A stretch of DNA of 64,000 nt from NCBI RefSeq assembly GCF_036226465.1, contig NZ_CP108476.1, forward strand, positions 4,092,001-4,156,000, given 5' to 3'. Origin of the DNA: Kitasatospora sp. NBC_01250 (lineage in GTDB: Bacteria > Actinomycetota > Actinomycetes > Streptomycetales > Streptomycetaceae). The stretch's first letter is position 1; every line of letters starts with the position of its first letter. A model generated the notes under the pieces. That model did no database searches. It had not been told where the DNA came from and saw only the letters and a program-made list of their open reading frames with translations. The position numbers and the translations under genes are program-made. Positions 19,411 through 30,058 of this stretch are shown in pieces.

Positions 19411-20100
19411 ATGGAGAGTCCGATAGCCGTCATCGGCGGCACCGGGCGCGTCGGCCGACTGGTCGCGCGCAGCCTGCTGGAACGCGGCGAACGGGTCCGG
19501 GTCCTGGGCCGCAGCGCGCACGCCGCCGCCCGTCCCGAGGAAGGCCTCACGCACCTGCGGGCCGACGTCCGCGAGGCGCACACGCTGACCGCCCCGCTGG
19601 CCGACTGCTCGGCGGTGGTCTACAGCGTGGAACCCGGCACCGCGGACTCGGGTCCGGGCAGTCCGCGCGCCACCATGTACCAGGGGATGCTCAACACCCT
19701 GGCGGCGCTCGGCACCAATGCGGCCCACGTGGTGCTGGTCAGCCAGATCTACGTGACCCGCAAGAACCACTCGATGAACGCCTACGGCCACCTGCTGGAC
19801 TGGCGGCTGGCCGGCGAGGACGCGCTGCGGGCCGCCGACCTGCCGCACACCGTGATCCGCCCCAGCTGGCTGACCGACCACCGGGACGCGGGCACCGGGG
19901 TCCGCCTGGAACAGGGCGACGCGGGCGACGGCCGGATCAGCCGAGCGGACGTGGCCGAGGCCGTGGTGCAGGCCCTCTACGCGCCGCAGGGCGCCGGCAT
20001 CACCTTCGAGATGTACAACGAGCCCGGCTCCGCGGCCCCCGACTGGCCCCGGCTGTTCGGTGCGCTGCGGCGCGACGAGCCGGCGGCGGTGGCCCGGTGA
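19411..20100 (+). CDS. NmrA-like NAD(P)-binding oxidoreductase (paralogue A)
   Basis: A 229-residue atypical short-chain dehydrogenase. The dinucleotide motif is IAVIGGTGRVGRLVARSLLE at the N-terminus, followed by RVLGRSA. The region SMNAYGHLLDWRLAGEDALR sits where the active-site YxxxK would be but has Tyr without the Lys, typical of NmrA/atypical SDRs that act as redox sensors or reductases. It starts at ATG 19411 with GGGAGG five bases upstream. The stop overlaps the next gene (GTGA). A clear paralogue lies in inverse orientation at 30059-30751, sharing YSVEPGT, NAYGxLLxWR, VRLEQGD and a C-terminal FNEPG/YNEPG motif. Confidence 0.87.
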   Translation: MESPIAVIGGTGRVGRLVARSLLERGERVRVLGRSAHAAARPEEGLTHLRADVREAHTLTAPLADCSAVVYSVEPGTADSGPGSPRATMYQGMLNTLAALGTNAAHVVLVSQIYVTRKNHSMNAYGHLLDWRLAGEDALRAADLPHTVIRPSWLTDHRDAGTGVRLEQGDAGDGRISRADVAEAVVQALYAPQGAGITFEMYNEPGSAAPDWPRLFGALRRDEPAAVAR

Positions 20101-20522
20101 GCGCCGGGCAGCCGCTGGCGCTGCGCGGTCTCTCCGCCTGCCTCTCCGTCGCCGACCTGGCGGCGAGCGTCTCCTGGTACGGCGAGGTGCTCGGCTTCAC
20201 CCCGATCCGGGGCCTGGCCCTGCCGCAGTTCGACGCCGAGGTGGTCTACCTAGGCAACGGCACCCAGGTGCTGGAGCTGATGCGGGTGGCCAACGGCATC
20301 GAGCTGCGCCGCCCGCCGCCGCCGAACCACGGCGCGCTGCACGGCGTATCCCAACTCGCCTTCTACGTCACCGATCTGGCCCGGACCGCAGCCGAGCTGC
20401 GGGCGCGCGGCGCAGCACCGGTGACCGAGGTGGCCGACGTCCCCGAGCTGGGCGTCAAGGCCCTGTTCGTCCAGGACCCGGAGGGCCACTACCTCGAGTT
20501 CATCCAGGCCGACTGGCTCTGA
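20097..20522 (+). CDS. VOC-superfamily (glyoxalase/bleomycin-resistance-like) protein
   Basis: A 141-residue protein with two beta-alpha-beta-beta-beta modules: LSVADLAASVSWYGEVLGF opens the first, and LAFYVTDLARTAAELRARGA opens the second. A terminal metal-ligand-like element FVQDPEGHYLEFIQ carries the conserved Glu. Members are dioxygenases, glyoxalases, epimerases or drug-binding proteins. The GTG start at 20097 overlaps the preceding stop, so translation is coupled. It sits in a cluster of small aromatic/quinone-metabolism-type folds; the substrate is unknown. Confidence 0.85.
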   Translation: MSAGQPLALRGLSACLSVADLAASVSWYGEVLGFTPIRGLALPQFDAEVVYLGNGTQVLELMRVANGIELRRPPPPNHGALHGVSQLAFYVTDLARTAAELRARGAAPVTEVADVPELGVKALFVQDPEGHYLEFIQADWL

Positions 20523-20558
20523 CCAGCTCTGCATACCCCGTCGAAGAGGAGCACCGAC

Positions 20559-22037
20559 ATGACCGAGTCCCCGCAGACCGCCGCCACCAGGGCGGTGGCC
20601 GAGCGCTGGTTCACCGCGCTGACCAGCGGCGACTTCGCGACCGCGCTGGACTGTCTGGCCGACGACGTGGAGTGGATCAACTACGCGCCGGTGCCCGGCT
20701 ACAACGACGACATGGCCTGGATCGGCACCGAGCACGACAAGCAGGGCGTGCTGAACAGCCTCGGCCTGTTCACCGGCATCTGCGAGGTCGGCAAGGAGGA
20801 GCTGGTCCGGATCGCGGTGGACGGCGAGAACGCCGCCGGCGTGATCCACGAGGAGTCGGTGGTCAAGGCGACCGGCCTGCCCTTCGAGATCGAGTTCATC
20901 CAGTGGCTGACCGTGCGCGAGGGCAGGATCGTGCGCTGGAAGTCCTACACCGACCCCTCCGAGATCATCCGCGCGCTGCGCGGCGACGACGACCCGCGCA
21001 GCCGGCACACCAGCCGCCCACTGCTGGAGGCCGTCACGGCCGGGGACCTCGCGCAGGTCACCCTGCTGCTCACCCGGGGCGCCGACCCCAACACCCGCGA
21101 CCTGGACAGCGGGCTGACCGCGCTGATGATCGCCGCGGGCCGGGCCGACGCGCCCACCGTGCGCGCGCTGCTGGCGGCCGGCGCCGACCCGCTGACCGCC
21201 GACACCCGGGCCGGGGCCACCCCGCTGCACAAGGCCTGCCAGGGCGGCAGCCTGGAGGTGGTCAAGGCACTGGTGGAGGCGGGCGCCTTCGTCGACGCGG
21301 TGGCGCCCACCACCGGGCACACCGCGCTGATGGACGCGCTCTGGTACAAGTACCCGGACCTGGTCGAGTACCTGCTGGCGCAGGGCGCGGGCCTGGAGCT
21401 GTACACCCACTACGGTTTCTCGCTCAAGCAGCACTTCGACTACGAGCTCAACGTCAACACCCGCGGCAAGGACCTGCTGCTCACCGCCGAACGCCACCTC
21501 GACGACCGCCGGGCCGGCGACAGCGCGGCCGTCGAGGCGCAGCGCCTGATGGCGGCGGTGGCGGCCGGCGACACCGAGCAGGTGCCCGCGCTGCTGGCGG
21601 CCGGCGCGGCGGTGGACGAGGTCTTCCCGCGGCTGAACGGCTTCAACGACGGCCACACCCCGCTGCACGTGGCCTCCCGCGACGGGCACACCGAGATCGT
21701 CGCGCTGCTGCTGGCGGCCGGCGCGGACGTCAACGCGGTGGAGCCCTGCTTCGGTGCCGTCCCGCTGCACAAGGCGGTCTACAACGGCCACGCCGCGATC
21801 ACCGCCCAGCTGGTCGCCCGGCCGGGCGTGGACCTGGACTTCCAGGGCGCCACCAACGGCTACAGCCCGCTGCACGACGCCATCTGGCACGGCTACGAGG
21901 AGTGCGTGCGGATCCTGCTGGACGCCGGCGCCCGCACCGACCTGCACGGCCACGACGGCAAGACCCCGCTCGACCTCGCCACCGAGGTGTTCGGCGCGGG
22001 CCACGAGCTGGCCCGCCGACTTGGCTCGACCACGTGA
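20559..22037 (+). CDS. NTF2-like (SnoaL-type) domain fused to ankyrin repeats
   Basis: A 492-residue protein. Residues about 8-145 form an NTF2/SnoaL-like cone: AVAERWFTALTSGDFATALD, then DDVEWINYAPVPGYND and FIQWLTVREGRIVRWKSYTD. From about 155 onwards come ankyrin repeats, easily read as GLTALMIAAGRADAPTVRAL, GATPLHKACQGGSLEVVKAL, GHTPLHVASRDGHTEIVALL, GAVPLHKAVYNGHAAI and GYSPLHDAIWHGYEECVRIL. A linker of about 60 residues splits the array. NTF2-like domains of this type act as cyclases, isomerases or small-molecule binders; ankyrins bind proteins. The fusion is unusual. ATG 20559 follows GAGGAG. Confidence 0.88.
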   Translation: MTESPQTAATRAVAERWFTALTSGDFATALDCLADDVEWINYAPVPGYNDDMAWIGTEHDKQGVLNSLGLFTGICEVGKEELVRIAVDGENAAGVIHEESVVKATGLPFEIEFIQWLTVREGRIVRWKSYTDPSEIIRALRGDDDPRSRHTSRPLLEAVTAGDLAQVTLLLTRGADPNTRDLDSGLTALMIAAGRADAPTVRALLAAGADPLTADTRAGATPLHKACQGGSLEVVKALVEAGAFVDAVAPTTGHTALMDALWYKYPDLVEYLLAQGAGLELYTHYGFSLKQHFDYELNVNTRGKDLLLTAERHLDDRRAGDSAAVEAQRLMAAVAAGDTEQVPALLAAGAAVDEVFPRLNGFNDGHTPLHVASRDGHTEIVALLLAAGADVNAVEPCFGAVPLHKAVYNGHAAITAQLVARPGVDLDFQGATNGYSPLHDAIWHGYEECVRILLDAGARTDLHGHDGKTPLDLATEVFGAGHELARRLGSTT

Positions 22038-22069
22038 GAGTTCACGCAACGTCAGACGAGGAGAGCGCG

Positions 22070-22378
22070 ATGCTGTTCTACGTTCAGATGAAGTGGAGAC
22101 ACGAAGGCAGACTCACCCTGGACGAGCTGTGGGAGCTCGAACAGGAGGAGGCCGAGCGGGCCGTGGAGACCATCAACTCGGGTTTCTGCGTCGGGATCTG
22201 GAAGGTCGCGGCACAGAAGCGGGTGATCGCCATCATCGAGTCGCCGGATGCCGAGGAACTCGACCGCACCGCACTCGGCCGGCTTCCGATGCGCGAGTAC
22301 CTGGAGTTCGAGGAGGTCTGGCCGCTGCGCGACTACCTGGGCTTCGCCGAGGACGTCAAGAAGCGCTACCAGGTCTGA
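22070..22378 (+). CDS. Muconolactone delta-isomerase-like protein
   Basis: A 102-residue ferredoxin-like alpha+beta barrel protein. It begins MLFYVQMKWRHEGRLT, resembling muconolactone isomerase and the related YCII/EthD-type barrels, and ends with PMREYLEFEEVWPLRDYLGF. The true isomerase acts in the beta-ketoadipate pathway, but no other catechol genes are present, so a different role in this cluster is likely. ATG 22070 follows GAGGAGAG. It is separated by 32 bp from the NTF2-ankyrin gene and 37 bp from the EthD-like gene. Confidence 0.8.
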   Translation: MLFYVQMKWRHEGRLTLDELWELEQEEAERAVETINSGFCVGIWKVAAQKRVIAIIESPDAEELDRTALGRLPMREYLEFEEVWPLRDYLGFAEDVKKRYQV

Positions 22379-22415
22379 TCCTCAGTCATCTGTACGTCCA
22401 ACACGAGGAGTTCCG

Positions 22416-23102
22416 ATGATCCACCAGCTCATCTTCGCCCATCCCAAGCCCGGCATGAGCGAGCAGGAGTTCCAGCGCTACTGGCTGGAGGTGCACGCGC
22501 CGAACTACGCCGCGAAGATCCCGCAGATCCGCAAGTACGCCGTGGACACCCGGATCCCGCTCGGCCCCGAGCCGGCGGACCCGCTGTGGAGCGGGGTCGC
22601 CGAGATCTGGCTCGAGAACGACGAGGAGCAGGTCGCCTCGCTGCAGACGCCCGAGTTCCTGCAGGGCGCCCGGCTGGACGAGCCCAACTGGGCCGCCTTC
22701 TGGCGCACCGTGGTGCTGGACACCGACGCGCACCTGCTGCTGCCCGGCCCGGGCGCGGCCACCCCGCACCCGGTCAAGCTGATCCTGCTGGTCAAGCGGA
22801 CCAACGGCACCACCGTCGAGCAGTTCCGCACCCGCTCGCTGGAGCAGCACGCCAAGGTCGCCCTCCAGTTGCCGGGCCTGGTGCGGTACAGCCAGAACTT
22901 CACCCGGGACGGCTGGTACGGCCTGGGCGAGGCGCTGCTGGACGGCGCCTACCTGTTCAACTTCGAGACCGAGGAGGCGCTGCGCACCGCCTACGAGTCC
23001 GCCGAGTTCGCCGCCCTGCTGGCGGACCTCGGCGAGTTCGTCGAGCCGCGCTACATCCACCAGGTCGCCGCCGTCGAGCACTGGTTCATCGGCTCGGAGT
23101 GA
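22416..23102 (+). CDS. Tandem EthD-like protein
   Basis: A 228-residue protein made of two EthD-type alpha+beta barrels. The first half starts MIHQLIFAHPKPGMSEQEFQ and has YWLEVHAP; the second half starts around residue 120 (VKLILLVKRTNGTTVEQFRT) and has RSLEQHAKV. Single EthD domains assist ether-degrading P450s or act as monooxygenase/cyclase-like barrels in polyketide pathways. A fused dimer supplies both halves of the usual homodimer. ATG 22416 has GAGGAG six bases upstream. It is part of the 19.4-24.2 kb operon. Confidence 0.82.
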   Translation: MIHQLIFAHPKPGMSEQEFQRYWLEVHAPNYAAKIPQIRKYAVDTRIPLGPEPADPLWSGVAEIWLENDEEQVASLQTPEFLQGARLDEPNWAAFWRTVVLDTDAHLLLPGPGAATPHPVKLILLVKRTNGTTVEQFRTRSLEQHAKVALQLPGLVRYSQNFTRDGWYGLGEALLDGAYLFNFETEEALRTAYESAEFAALLADLGEFVEPRYIHQVAAVEHWFIGSE

Positions 23103-23200
23103 TCACGACCTGATACACAAGATCCCTGGCAGCGGTCGGCCCGGGGCAGCGAGCCGGCTGCCCCGGGCCGCAGCCGTTCACCCCCTGGGAGGTCAGCGCG

Positions 23201-24151
23201 ATGAATCCGATCCACCATCAGCACCACGAACAGCACCACCCCCCGGCCGCCGAGCCGGTGGAGATCAGCACCGGCCGGCTGGAGGCGTTCAGCGACGGGG
23301 TCTTCGCGATCGCGATCACGCTGCTCGTGCTGGACTTCCAGTTACCGTCCGGCGAAGGGCCGTTGATCAACCGGCTGGCCCACGAGTGGCCGTCGCTGGG
23401 CGCCTACGTGGTCAGTTTCCTGATCATCGGCGTGGTCTGGATGAACCACCATACGATGCTCCACTACATCCGCCGGGTCGACCGGATCCTGCTGCTCTTC
23501 AACCTGATCCTGCTGATGAACGTCTCGTTCATCCCCTTCCCCACCCATGTGCTGGCCGACGCGATGAGCTCCGGGCACGGCGAGCGCACGGCCGCGGTCT
23601 TCTACGGGCTCACCCTGACGCTGGGCGGGATACCGTTCAACGCGGTCTGGCTCTACGCCGCCGCGGGCCACCGCCACCTGGGCAAGAACATCACCCCGGC
23701 CCAGGCCTCGGTGCTGCGGCGGCACTTCATCATGGGGCCGTTCATGTACCTGGGGGCCACCCTGGTGGGCCTGATCAGCGCGATCGCCAGCCTGACCATC
23801 TTCGGGGTGCTGCTGCTCTTCTACATGATCGAGGTGCTGGGGAGCTCCTCGGGCGCGGCCCACCCGCGCGAGGAGCAGCCGCGCTCACCGGTGCAGCTGC
23901 TGACGGCGGTGGCCCGCACGCCCGCGCCGCCGGCCGCGGGGCCCGAGCCCGCGCCCGAGCCCGCGCCCGAGCCCGTCCGGCCCGCGCACGCGCCTGCACC
24001 GCCGGCCGAGGCGGCCGAGGCGGCCGAGGCGGCCGGGCCGAGCGAGCCCGCCGAGACCGTCGCGCACGCCGCGCCCGCACCGCCCGAGGTCTGCGCCCAC
24101 TGCGGCCACCCCCAGGAGGACGCCGCACCGGAGCCCGCCCCGACGCACTGA
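23201..24151 (+). CDS. TMEM175-type potassium channel family protein with long C-terminal tail; TTA codon
   Basis: A 316-residue membrane protein. The diagnostic TMEM175/DUF1211 motif RLEAFSDGVFAIAITLLVLD lies at residues about 27-46, followed by five more hydrophobic segments up to residue 215. The N-terminus is His-rich. The tail (about 220-316) is Pro/Ala/Glu-rich with PEPAP and AEAAEAAEAA repeats and ends in a CAHCGHP element. Bacterial TMEM175 proteins form tetrameric K+ channels. Codon 48 (23342-23344) is TTA, the only in-frame TTA I found in the window, so translation should depend on the bldA tRNA if this is a streptomycete. ATG 23201 follows GGGAGG. Confidence 0.88.
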   Translation: MNPIHHQHHEQHHPPAAEPVEISTGRLEAFSDGVFAIAITLLVLDFQLPSGEGPLINRLAHEWPSLGAYVVSFLIIGVVWMNHHTMLHYIRRVDRILLLFNLILLMNVSFIPFPTHVLADAMSSGHGERTAAVFYGLTLTLGGIPFNAVWLYAAAGHRHLGKNITPAQASVLRRHFIMGPFMYLGATLVGLISAIASLTIFGVLLLFYMIEVLGSSSGAAHPREEQPRSPVQLLTAVARTPAPPAAGPEPAPEPAPEPVRPAHAPAPPAEAAEAAEAAGPSEPAETVAHAAPAPPEVCAHCGHPQEDAAPEPAPTH

Positions 24152-24164
24152 TGCGCACACGGCA

Positions 24165-24206
24165 CAGGGGCCGGTGCCCGCCTCCGCTGGCGGGCACCGG
24201 CCCCTG
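24165..24206. terminator. Bidirectional terminator after the TMEM175 gene
   Basis: Perfect 18 bp stem (CAGGGGCCGGTGCCCGCC and its complement) with a six-base loop, between two convergent genes. Confidence 0.85.
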
Positions 24207-24222
24207 CGACGCGAGGGCCGCG

Positions 24223-25455
24223 TCAGTTCACCCGCACCCGCACCCCGGGCCGGCCGACCTGCTCCTCCTCCTGCTCCCGCTCCCCGTCCTGGCACAGCTC
24301 GCGCAGCGCGTGGTAGCCCAGCGCCGCCGAGGCGAGGGTCACGTGGTGGTGCCAGCCGCGGAACGAGCGGCCCTCGAAGTCACCGAGCCCGAAGGCCTGG
24401 AGCTTCTCGCAGCCGTGGCTCGCCTTGTGCCGCAGCTCGGCCAGCGCGACCGTCTCGGCCAACCGGCTCGCGGGCAGGTTGGTGACCCAGTAGGTGCGCG
24501 GCTGCGGCCGGCCGAAGGGCCACTCCACCACCAGGTGCCGGGCACCGCGCGGGCCGGCCCCGTGCAGCTTGGGGTGGTGTCCGGCCGGCAGCCGGCCCAC
24601 CATGAACTGCGAGTGCCTGGAGCGGTTCTCCGGCCGGTCCTGCCAGGCGAGCACCGCGCGCTCGCCGTGCTCGCCCAGGTCCCTGGCCAGGTCGGCGGCG
24701 GGCCGCCGGTAGGAGCCGGCCGGGCCGCCGAGCCGGCGCACCGGCAGCTGGGCGCTGGCGGCGATCTCCACCAGGTAGCCCAGGCCGCGCTCCTCCAGGC
24801 CCAGCAGCAGCGGCTCGACCTCGTGTTCGAAGCTCCAGTCGGCCAGGATCGGGGCGATCGGCACGTTCCACTCGTGCAGGATCTCGTCGACCGACTCCAG
24901 CACGTAGCTCCAGCGCGGCCGGTGGCGCTCCTCCTCGGGGATGTGCGCCTGACCGCGCAGCTCGTGGTCGCGGTCCCAGTGCCTGGGCAGCATCAGGTGC
25001 CAGTTGACCGGCAGGCTGCCGGCCTTGTGCACCAGTGAGGCCGCCAGGGCCAGCTGGCAGTTCATCATCCGCCCCTCGGAGGCGACGAACTGCCGCCCCA
25101 CCCCGGCGGACCGGTCTCCGTTCTTGGGGAACACCACCTCGTCGAACGCCCAGGCCTCCGGCGGCGTCACCGCGCAGACCCGCTCCGCGAGGTGGCGTCG
25201 CACGCTCTCGAAGGACCAGGTGCTCTGGTTGACGAACTGCTGGATGGGCTGGACCGCCCGGCGTCCGAGCACGTGCTCGGAGATGTTGGCGGGAGTCTTG
25301 CGGCCGTCCGCGTGGAGCAGGCCGCGCAGATACACCTCTCCCCAGCGCCGCTGGTCAGAGCGGGCGAACGGGGCGAACAGGCCTTGGCAGAACTCGGAGA
25401 TTTCGTCCTGCCGCTCCCCCGCGAACGATTCGCGGCGGTGCGAAATCGTGGACAC
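24223..25455 (-). CDS. IS701-like DDE transposase-family protein
   Basis: A 410-residue protein with the IS701-type RNase H fold. The first catalytic Asp is around 105 in WAFDEVVFPKNGDRSAGVGR, the second at 206 in PILADWSFE, and the C-terminal Glu region is GLGDFEGRSFRGWHHHVTL (about 356-374). All three blocks look intact. I see no terminal inverted repeats or target-site duplication around it: the left flank is a terminator hairpin and the right flank the hairpin of the next operon. Solitary proteins of this kind occur near streptomycete gene clusters and may be domesticated. GTG 25455 follows AAGGAG at six bases. The C-terminus is unusually Glu-rich (REQEEEQ). Confidence 0.8.
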   Translation of the reverse strand: MSTISHRRESFAGERQDEISEFCQGLFAPFARSDQRRWGEVYLRGLLHADGRKTPANISEHVLGRRAVQPIQQFVNQSTWSFESVRRHLAERVCAVTPPEAWAFDEVVFPKNGDRSAGVGRQFVASEGRMMNCQLALAASLVHKAGSLPVNWHLMLPRHWDRDHELRGQAHIPEEERHRPRWSYVLESVDEILHEWNVPIAPILADWSFEHEVEPLLLGLEERGLGYLVEIAASAQLPVRRLGGPAGSYRRPAADLARDLGEHGERAVLAWQDRPENRSRHSQFMVGRLPAGHHPKLHGAGPRGARHLVVEWPFGRPQPRTYWVTNLPASRLAETVALAELRHKASHGCEKLQAFGLGDFEGRSFRGWHHHVTLASAALGYHALRELCQDGEREQEEEQVGRPGVRVRVN

Positions 25456-25499
25456 AGCACACTCCTTCAGGTGCTTGTGGCGGCCGGGGCCGCCCATGG

Positions 25500-25542
25500 C
25501 CCTGTCCCTCTCCGCTACGGGGGGCGTTGGAGAAGGACAGGG
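25500..25542. terminator. Hairpin after the AGE-STAS gene
   Basis: A 14 bp stem with one mismatch (CCCTGTCCCTCTCC paired with GGAGAAGGACAGGG) and a 15 nt loop, beginning five bases after the AGE-STAS stop on the minus strand. It lies between that stop and the IS701-like gene start, so it probably ends the glgX transcript. Confidence 0.7.
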
Positions 25543-25547
25543 GTCGG

Positions 25548-27712
25548 TCACTTGTCCGTGTCGTCGGCGCAACTGCCGCGCTTGTCCAGCAGGAAGGCGT
25601 CCGTGGCGACCAGCGCCTGGGACACCTCCGGCAGCGCGCAGCCCACGATCACGAAGTCGACGTCCATGCCGATCTTCGTGCGCTGGAAGAGGAGTTCGTT
25701 GATCGCCGGACGGGCCATCTCGGTGACCTCGCTGAGGTGGAACTCGACCCGGCGCGGGTTGACCGACAGCGCCTCGGTCAGCCCGCGGCGGAACTTGTCC
25801 AGCTCGTCGCGGTCGATGATGCCGGCCAGCTGGATGTGGGCGGTCTTGCCGTCGAAGTCGCTGGAGATGCGCAGCCGCATCTCCACCGGCTCCAGCTCGA
25901 CGCGCACCCGCAGCGGGGTGTCACTGGCCGGCAGGTTGACGGTCAGTGCCTTGGCGTCGAAGTCGCGGTGCGGCTGGTCGTCGATCCAGACCTTGTCGAT
26001 CTGGATCGAGCCGGCCGGCAGCAGGTCCGGCGCCACCCGCAGCACCCGGTCGGGGAACGAGTCGGGCAGCGGACGGAAGTGCAGGGTCAGCGGCGAGGAG
26101 GTGAGCAGCAGGCCGGTGTAGGCGGCGGCCAGGTAGCACAGCTCCAGCGCGTGGTAGCCGGCCATCGAGTGGCTGCCCTTGAGCCGCTCGGTGCCCAGCA
26201 GGTAGGGGATCCCGTTGGCGAGCACGTTGAAGTACACGCCGCCGTCGTCGTAGTCGAGGAAGAAGGCGTTGTAGAACGCCGCCGCCTCGCGGGCCAGCCG
26301 CTTGTGCTCGGGGTCGCCGGAGACGCCGGCCAGGATCAGGTAGGCCAGGATCGACTGCTCCTGCTGCCACCAGGCCTTGCGGTCGTGCCAGACCAGCCGG
26401 TGCCCGCCGGTGGCCGGGTCCTGCTGGCGCTCCACCACGTCGTACCAGCCGCCGCGCTGCTGGTCGCTGCCGACCGCCGGCATGATCTCGGCGATCCGCT
26501 CGGCGAGTTGGGCGTACTCGGGCTTGTCGGCCAGGGCCCGGATCCGGGTCAGGTTCCAGGCGATCTTCAGGTTGTGGCCGACCACCGCGCGGTCCTGCTG
26601 CCAGCCCCAGGTGCGGTCCGGGCTCCAGTCCGCGTGGAAGCGCTCCTGCACGAACGGGCTGTTGGGCTCGTCCGGGAAGTGCTCCGTGATGGTGTCGGCG
26701 GTCTCCTCCAGCAGCTTGGCGAAGTCGGTGCGCCCGGTGGCCAGGTAGGCGTTGATCAGGTACGCCGGGGCGTGGTCGCCCACCGAGTTCCAGTTCTTGC
26801 GCGAGCGGTTGCGGCCCAGCGCGTCGGCCCTGGGGTCCATGGTGATCGGGTCCAGGTGGGAGAAGAAGCCGCCCCGCTCCTCGTCGCGGAAGTACTTGTC
26901 GAAGAGCCGGACCGTGTGGTCGATGTCGGACAGGATCCGCGGGTCGCCGGTGATCCGGTAGGTCTGGGTCGGCCCGGCCAGCGCGTAGATCTGCTCGTAC
27001 ATCGGGATCGCGTCGTAGTCGTCGCCGAACTCGGAGGCGAACACCTTGCGCTGGCCGCCGTGCGTGATGTCGATGCCGTGGTACCAGTAGACGACGTTCT
27101 CCCGCTTGTCCACCACCCGCATGTGCTCGCGCAGGTACTCGGTGCCCGACTCGGCGGCGGCGAGGAACCGCTCCTCGCCGGTCAGCATGAAGGCGGTGGC
27201 CAGGCCGTAGACCAGCCGGGAGATGGTGTCCGTCTCCTGGCGCACGTCGCTGTCCGCGCTCTCCACCACGTGGGTGCCCGAAAGGGTCAGCTTGGTGCGG
27301 AAGTTGCGCCAGTCGTACACCCCGTCGGGGAAGTGCCCGCGCAGGTAGAAGTCGGCGATCTCGGCCGCCTGGTTCACCCACCAGGACGGGTGCTCGAAGA
27401 CGTACGAGCCGCGGCGCTCCTCGGGGAAGGTGATCTGCCGGGCCTCGATCCGCTGCCCGCCCTCCCACTGGTAGAAGATGCCGTAGACGAAGACGTAGCG
27501 GCCCTCGGCGAGCATGTCCCGGGTGGCGCCGGTGGTGTCCTTGGGCGGCTCGCCGAGGTTGCGCACGATCTGCGAGTTCAGCGCCTCGTCCAGGTGGATG
27601 GTCACCTCGCGACCGTCCGAGGTGCGCAGGCCGAACCGCTCCCGGGTCGGCTCGTAGCTGGTGACGTATCCGGCGATGCTGTCGGAGTACGTGCGCCTGG
27701 TGTCAGGAGCGC

Positions 27713-27716
<4 letters not shown>
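25548..27716 (-). CDS. N-acylglucosamine 2-epimerase (AGE) family protein with C-terminal STAS-like domain
   Basis: A 722-residue multidomain protein. Residues about 1-100 form a beta-rich N-terminal module (GYVTSYEPTRERFGLRTSDG). Residues about 110-560 are an alpha6/alpha6 barrel of the AGE type, with DFYLRGHFPDGVYDW, GDHAPAYLINAYLATG, RTWGWQQDRAVVGHN, WHDRKAWWQQEQSILAYLIL and YFNVLANG. Residues about 610-722 resemble a STAS domain (IQLAGIIDRDELDKFRRGL, RVEFHLSEVTEMARPAINEL), but the usual phosphorylatable Ser is replaced (TEMARPA). AGE enzymes isomerise or epimerise sugars such as mannose or cellobiose. Its ATG overlaps the glgX stop (ATGA), tying it to alpha-glucan metabolism. The sugar substrate is unknown. 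Confidence 0.8.
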
Positions 27717-29860
<2,144 letters not shown>

Positions 29861-30058
29861 TTTTTCTGTCAACTCCCTACCCATGGTGCACCCGGAACTG
29901 TGGATTCCGACCGCCCGTCCCCCAAACGGAGGACACATTCCGGTCGTGTTCTCCGCCGTCGCAGTCGCGCGCACGGGTGCGGGCGGAGTGCGGCGGGTCC
30001 CGGTGCCCGGCCCGCCGTCGCCGGAGCGCCGGGATCGGGGCCGCCGCGTCTCGTCTCG

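Noticed and set aside
24151..25548. Active insertion sequence around the IS701-like gene
   Set aside because: The flanking inverted repeats are terminator-type hairpins, not element ends, and no target duplication is visible.
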